Part shown: one piece after another, positions 60,593-64,000 of the stretch
Layout of the letters: each line of letters opens with the position of its first letter
Numbering within the stretch: position 1 is the stretch's first letter
Source of the DNA: DASRQZ01 sp964571275
GTDB taxonomy: Bacteria > Myxococcota_A > Polyangia > Fen-1088
Length of the DNA stretch: 64,000 bases
Reading direction: 5' to 3'
NCBI GenBank assembly: GCA_964571275.1
Contig: CAZNCQ010000008.1
Span: 1-64,000, forward strand
Translations under genes and position numbers: made by a program
The notes under the pieces: model-generated
Databases searched by the model: none
What the model was told of the DNA's origin: nothing
What the model saw: the letters and a program-made list of their open reading frames with translations, nothing else

Positions 60593-62560
60593 ATGCGCTT
60601 GCCCTATTGTCGCGCCGTGGTCTTGCAGTCCTGGCTTGCCGCGCGCCGTCGCGCGGGTTCGTCCGTGGGATCTTCCGTGGGATCTTCCGTGCGATCTTGG
60701 GTCGTCGTTCTTTCCGCGCTGGCGGCCGCGCTGGTGCTGTCGCCGTCGCGCGTCGCGCGCGCCGATGACAGCGACGTGCGCGTCAATTCGATCGGCTACG
60801 TGACCGGCCACGCCAAGCGGTTCTCGGTCGACGTTGCCGCGACATCCTTCGTCGTGCGGCGCGCGGGCGACGACAGCGCGGCGTTCACCGGCGATTTCGC
60901 CGCGCCGATCGCCGACGCCAGCGGGGACATCGTCATCATCGGTGACTTCAGCGCGCTCGATGATCCCGGCACGTACTACGTCGACGTGCCCGCCGTGGGC
61001 CGCTCGACGGTCTTCCCCCTCGGTGACGACGTTTACGCAGCGCCGCTCGAGACCGCGATGCTCGGCTTTTACGGCGCGCGCTGCGGAACGGCGGTGTCGT
61101 TCTCTTACCAGGGGTCGACGTTTGCGCATGGCGTCTGCCACCTCGGCGACGGCCACCTCGACTACGTCGGCCAGGCGGGCGCGACCCGCAACGGCACGCG
61201 CGGCTGGCACGACGCCGGCGACTACGGCAAGTACACGGTCAACGGCGCGTTCAGCGTCGGCATGCTGCTCAGCGCCTGGGAACGCCACCGCGATGGTCTC
61301 GACCAGCTGGCGCTGCCGATCCCCGAGTCCGGGGGGCCGGTGCCGGACTTCCTGGCCGAGGTGAAGTGGGAGCTGGATTGGTTGCTCGAGATGCAGTACG
61401 CCGCCGACGACGGGCGCGTGTCGCACAAGCTGACGGGGAATCTGTTCGAGGACTTCGTCATGCCGGAGATCGACGTCGCGCCGCGCTACTTCGTGCCCTA
61501 CGGCACCGCCGCCACGGCCGATCTGGTCGCGGCGCTCGCGCAAGCTTCGCGCCTGTATGCCCCGTACGACCCCGACTTCGCCGCGCAGTGCCTGGCCGCA
61601 GCGCGTGTCTCGTACGGCTACCTGGTCGCGAATCCAGCCAACGTCGCGGCCAACCAGGACGGTTTCTCGACCGGCGGTTACGGCACGACCGACCCCGACG
61701 ATCGCCTGTGGGCCGCGGCGGAGATGTGGGAAACCACGGGCGACGCCGCGGCGCTCGCCGACGTCGAGGCGCGCATCGCGGCGCTGACGGGCACCGTCGT
61801 CGACGCCGACTTCGACTGGAACAACACCAAGAACCTCGGCCTCTTCACGTACCTCATCTCGGCGCGCGACGGGCGTGACCCGGCGATCGTCGCCACGGTG
61901 CGCGCGAGCGTGCTCGCCGCGGCGACGGCGATCGTCGGCGTCCACGACGCGGGCGGCTACGGCCGCGGTGTGATGCGCTACTACTGGGGCTCGAACGGCT
62001 CGGTCGCGCGCACGTCGATGGTGCTGGATCTGGCGGGCCGTCTCTCGGGCGATCCGACCTATCTCGACGCCGCGATCGATCAGCTGGCGTTTCTGTTCGG
62101 GCGCAATCACTACAACCGATCGCAGGTGACTGGCCTGGGGCTGGCGCCGCCGCTCAGCCCACATCACCGGCCGTCGGTCGCCGACGACGTCGCGGATCCC
62201 TTTCCTGGCCTGCTGGTCGGAGGCGGCACCACGGCGAGCAACTGGGTCGACGACTGGACGATGTACACGCTCAATGAAGTCGCGATCAACTGGAACGCGC
62301 CGCTGGTCTATGCGCTGTCGCTGTTCGTGCCGGGCGGTGCGGCGCCGCCGGTGATCATCGACGCGGGCGTCGCCGACGCCAGCGATGCGGGCGACGCCGC
62401 CGACGCGGGCGCCGTCATCGATCCCGTGGTCGGCGCGGGCTCACAGGGGTGTCGATGCACGGTCGGCGCCGCCGGCGATCCGGGCGCGGCGAGCGGAGCG
62501 CCGACGTTGGCTGCGGCGGCGATCGCGTGGCTCGCGATGGCCCGGCGCCGCCGCCGGTGA
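60593..62560 (+). CDS. GH9 endoglucanase with MYXO-CTERM-like sorting tail
   Basis: Cellulase of glycoside hydrolase family 9, 655 aa. The signal region (about 1-57) contains a GSSV repeat and ends near VARADD. An Ig-like CelD_N domain follows (about 60-145, VRVNSIGYVTGHAKRFSV), then the (alpha/alpha)6 catalytic domain with GWHDAGDYGKYTV (D207/D210 region), LFGRNHYNRSQVTG, PLSPHHRPS and the acid Glu near 562 in NEVAINWNAPLVY. The C-terminal tail has Asp/Ala-rich repeats, then Cys-x-Cys, a hydrophobic helix and a terminal Arg run, as in MYXO-CTERM anchors. It is divergent from the Pro-rich membrane protein. Confidence 0.93.
   Translation: MRLPYCRAVVLQSWLAARRRAGSSVGSSVGSSVRSWVVVLSALAAALVLSPSRVARADDSDVRVNSIGYVTGHAKRFSVDVAATSFVVRRAGDDSAAFTGDFAAPIADASGDIVIIGDFSALDDPGTYYVDVPAVGRSTVFPLGDDVYAAPLETAMLGFYGARCGTAVSFSYQGSTFAHGVCHLGDGHLDYVGQAGATRNGTRGWHDAGDYGKYTVNGAFSVGMLLSAWERHRDGLDQLALPIPESGGPVPDFLAEVKWELDWLLEMQYAADDGRVSHKLTGNLFEDFVMPEIDVAPRYFVPYGTAATADLVAALAQASRLYAPYDPDFAAQCLAAARVSYGYLVANPANVAANQDGFSTGGYGTTDPDDRLWAAAEMWETTGDAAALADVEARIAALTGTVVDADFDWNNTKNLGLFTYLISARDGRDPAIVATVRASVLAAATAIVGVHDAGGYGRGVMRYYWGSNGSVARTSMVLDLAGRLSGDPTYLDAAIDQLAFLFGRNHYNRSQVTGLGLAPPLSPHHRPSVADDVADPFPGLLVGGGTTASNWVDDWTMYTLNEVAINWNAPLVYALSLFVPGGAAPPVIIDAGVADASDAGDAADAGAVIDPVVGAGSQGCRCTVGAAGDPGAASGAPTLAAAAIAWLAMARRRRR
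60662..60697. repeat. 12-bp tandem repeat in the GH9 signal region
   Basis: Three units of TCCGTGGGATCT (the third with one change) encode the SVGSSVGSSVRS stretch just before the hydrophobic core of the signal peptide. In-frame copy-number variation is possible. Confidence 0.85.
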
Positions 62561-62567
62561 GCGCCGC

Positions 62568-63023
62568 TCACTCGGTGGTCACGCTGGCGCCGGTGCCGGC
62601 GAGCGCGGCTACCAGCGTTTGCCATGGCAGGCGCGCGCACTTCACGCGCACCGGGTAGCGGCGTACGCCCGCGAAAGCGCCGAGCTCGCCGAGCGCCGCG
62701 GTCGTCGTGTCGTCGGCGCCGCCCGCGAGCAGGTCCTCGAAGTCGCGGCACAGCGATTCGGCTTCGGCGCGCGTGCGGCCGACGAGCGCGCTGGTCATCA
62801 TCGACGCTGACGCGGTCGAGATCGCGCATCCGGCGCCGTCGAATCGCGCGTCGGCGATGCGATCGCCGTCGAGGAGCAGCGCCACCGTCACACGGTCGCC
62901 GCAGAACGGGTTGTCGCCGCGCGCGCTGTGCGTGGCGCCCGCGAGCGCCCCGCGATGGCGCGGGTTGCGCCCGTGATCGAGCACCAAGGTCTGGTACAGG
63001 TCGTCGCCGCGCGCGTCGTTCAC
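62568..63023 (-). CDS. sufU: SufU-type Fe-S cluster assembly protein
   Basis: SufU accepts sulfur from SufS in Fe-S cluster assembly. The 151-aa protein has the three conserved ligand cysteines in context: DNPFCGDRV, GAGCAISTASASMMTSAL, and VKCARLPWQTL, plus the Asp after the first Cys. It starts at GTG 63023, overlapping the sufS stop (GTGA), so the two are translated together. The convergent neighbour is the GH9 gene, 7 bp away. Confidence 0.93.
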   Translation of the reverse strand: MNDARGDDLYQTLVLDHGRNPRHRGALAGATHSARGDNPFCGDRVTVALLLDGDRIADARFDGAGCAISTASASMMTSALVGRTRAEAESLCRDFEDLLAGGADDTTTAALGELGAFAGVRRYPVRVKCARLPWQTLVAALAGTGASVTTE

Positions 63024-64000
63024 GCGAAGACCTCGCGCACGGCGCCCAGGGCTTCGATCAGCGCGTCGACGTCTTGCCGCGTGTTGTAGAGCGCGAACGA
63101 TGCGCGCGCGGTCGCCGGTACGCCCAGGCTCTCGAGCAATGGCTGCGCGCAGTGGTGCCCGGCGCGGATCGCGACGCCGTGACGATCGAGGATCGTGCCG
63201 ACGTCGTGTGGATGGACGCCGTCGATCACGAACGAGACGATGGCCGCGCGCTCCGCGGCCTGACCGATCATTCGCACACCCGGTAGCGCGGCCATGCGCG
63301 CGGTGGCTTCGGCTGCCAGCGCCTGCTCGTGCGCGGCGACGGCGCCGCGATCCCAGCGCTCGAGATAGGCGATCGCCGCCGCGAGGCCGATCGCCCCCTC
63401 GAGGTTGGGCGTTCCGGCTTCGAACTTGTGCGGCAGCGGTGCCCAGCGCGGGCCATCGGTCAGCGACACCGTGCTCACCATCTCGCCGCCACCCAGGAAC
63501 GGCGCCATCGCCTCCAGCCGCTCGGCGCGGCCGTAGAGCGCGCCGATCCCCGTCGGGCCGTACATCTTGTGCGCGGAGAAGGCGTAGAAATCGCACCCCA
63601 GCGCCTGCACGTCGATCGGCAGGTGCGCCACCGCCTGCGCGCCGTCGACCAGCACCGGCACGCCGCGCGCGTGCGCGCGCTCGACGATCGCGGCGATCGG
63701 GTTCACGGTGCCGATCGCGTTGGCGACGTGTGCCACGGCCAGCAGGCGTGTGCGCGGGCCGAGCGCCGCCTCGAGCTCGTCGACGCGCAGCTCGCCCGCG
63801 CCGGTGATCGGGACCACGCGCAGGCGCGCCTGCCGTTCGGCGCACAGCATCTGCCAGGGGACCAGGTTGGAGTGGTGCTCCATCGCGGTCACCAGCACCT
63901 CATCGCCGGCGCCGACGTGAGCGCGCCCGAAGCTTTGCGCGACCAGATTGATCGCCTCGGTCGTGCCGCGCACGAACACGATCTCGCGCGCCGCGCGCGC
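63020..64000 (-). CDS. sufS: SufS-type cysteine desulfurase (5' end cut by window)
   Basis: Pyridoxal-phosphate enzyme that removes sulfur from cysteine and passes it to SufU. About 326 residues are visible: RGTTEAINLVAQSFG, MEHHSNLVPWQ, VDGAQAVAHLPIDVQ, the PLP lysine in FSAHKMYGPTG, the KFEAGTPNLEGAIGLA block and the active-site Cys in RAGHHCAQPLLESLG. The frame is open through the window edge, so the true start lies beyond 64000; the ATG at 63979 is internal. Coupled to sufU. Confidence 0.95.
   Translation of the reverse strand, partial: ARAAREIVFVRGTTEAINLVAQSFGRAHVGAGDEVLVTAMEHHSNLVPWQMLCAERQARLRVVPITGAGELRVDELEAALGPRTRLLAVAHVANAIGTVNPIAAIVERAHARGVPVLVDGAQAVAHLPIDVQALGCDFYAFSAHKMYGPTGIGALYGRAERLEAMAPFLGGGEMVSTVSLTDGPRWAPLPHKFEAGTPNLEGAIGLAAAIAYLERWDRGAVAAHEQALAAEATARMAALPGVRMIGQAAERAAIVSFVIDGVHPHDVGTILDRHGVAIRAGHHCAQPLLESLGVPATARASFALYNTRQDVDALIEALGAVREVFA

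Overview
The window is high-GC DNA (roughly two thirds G+C or more) with dense, often translationally coupled genes. Several features point to a soil-type Myxococcota (Polyangia-like) bacterium that degrades plant polymers: myxobacterial Ser/Thr kinases with the HRDVSPEN and HRDLKPEN loops, an FHA-domain sigma-54 activator, a bactofilin, many lipoproteins, and a GH9 cellulase ending in a MYXO-CTERM-like tail. The organism is inferred from these families; no rRNA or tRNA gene was seen. One 100-N scaffold gap lies at 42127-42226.

Layout. 0-6.8 kb: a minus-strand sugar-acid unit (KDG kinase, KDPG aldolase, secreted GH3 cut by the window start), a plus-strand Ser/Thr kinase and a lipoprotein pectate lyase. 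6.8-10.5 kb: an FHA/sigma-54 activator and a membrane-anchored two-domain peptidoglycan hydrolase. 10.6-15.4 kb: two FHA proteins on the plus strand (zinc ribbon-FHA; VWA-like-TM-FHA), then on the minus strand a lipoprotein and TagH. 15.5-28.1 kb: the plus-strand T6SS operon tssA-tssB-tssC-hcp-tagJ-tssE-tssF-tssG-tssH, closed by a TPR-methyltransferase. 28.1-30.9 kb: two tandem paralogous lipoproteins, a small four-helix membrane protein and NagB. 30.9-38.2 kb: the minus-strand T6SS membrane-complex operon tssJ-tssK-tssL-tssM-tagF, divergent from a PpkA-like transmembrane kinase (38.3-39.8 kb).

39.8-47.7 kb: an M20 peptidase, a DksA-like protein without zinc cysteines, the scaffold gap, a GH28 polygalacturonase, and an ECF sigma / TM regulator / caspase-like repeat protein operon. 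47.8-53.1 kb: a DUF2325 protein, a three-gene surface operon (two propeller-like lipoproteins and a putative outer-membrane barrel) and a small lipoprotein. 53.1-58.0 kb: a TPR protein, a bactofilin with an M15-type peptidase, a small membrane protein and an AlkZ-like winged-helix protein. 58.1-64.0 kb: a second ECF sigma/anti-sigma pair, a decayed matrixin gene, a Pro-rich membrane protein, the GH9 cellulase and sufS-sufU (sufS cut by the window end).

How the parts fit. The T6SS has sheath, tube, baseplate, ATPase and membrane complex plus the post-translational module (TagH, TagF, PpkA-like kinase), but no VgrG, PAAR or PppA here. Surface-anchored pectinases (PL1, GH28), KdgK/Eda and GH3/GH9 point to growth on pectin and cellulose. 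The least explained systems are the caspase-repeat operon with its own sigma factor, the FHA/VWA pair next to the T6SS, the TPR-methyltransferase behind clpV, and the amidase fused to a degenerate LytM domain.
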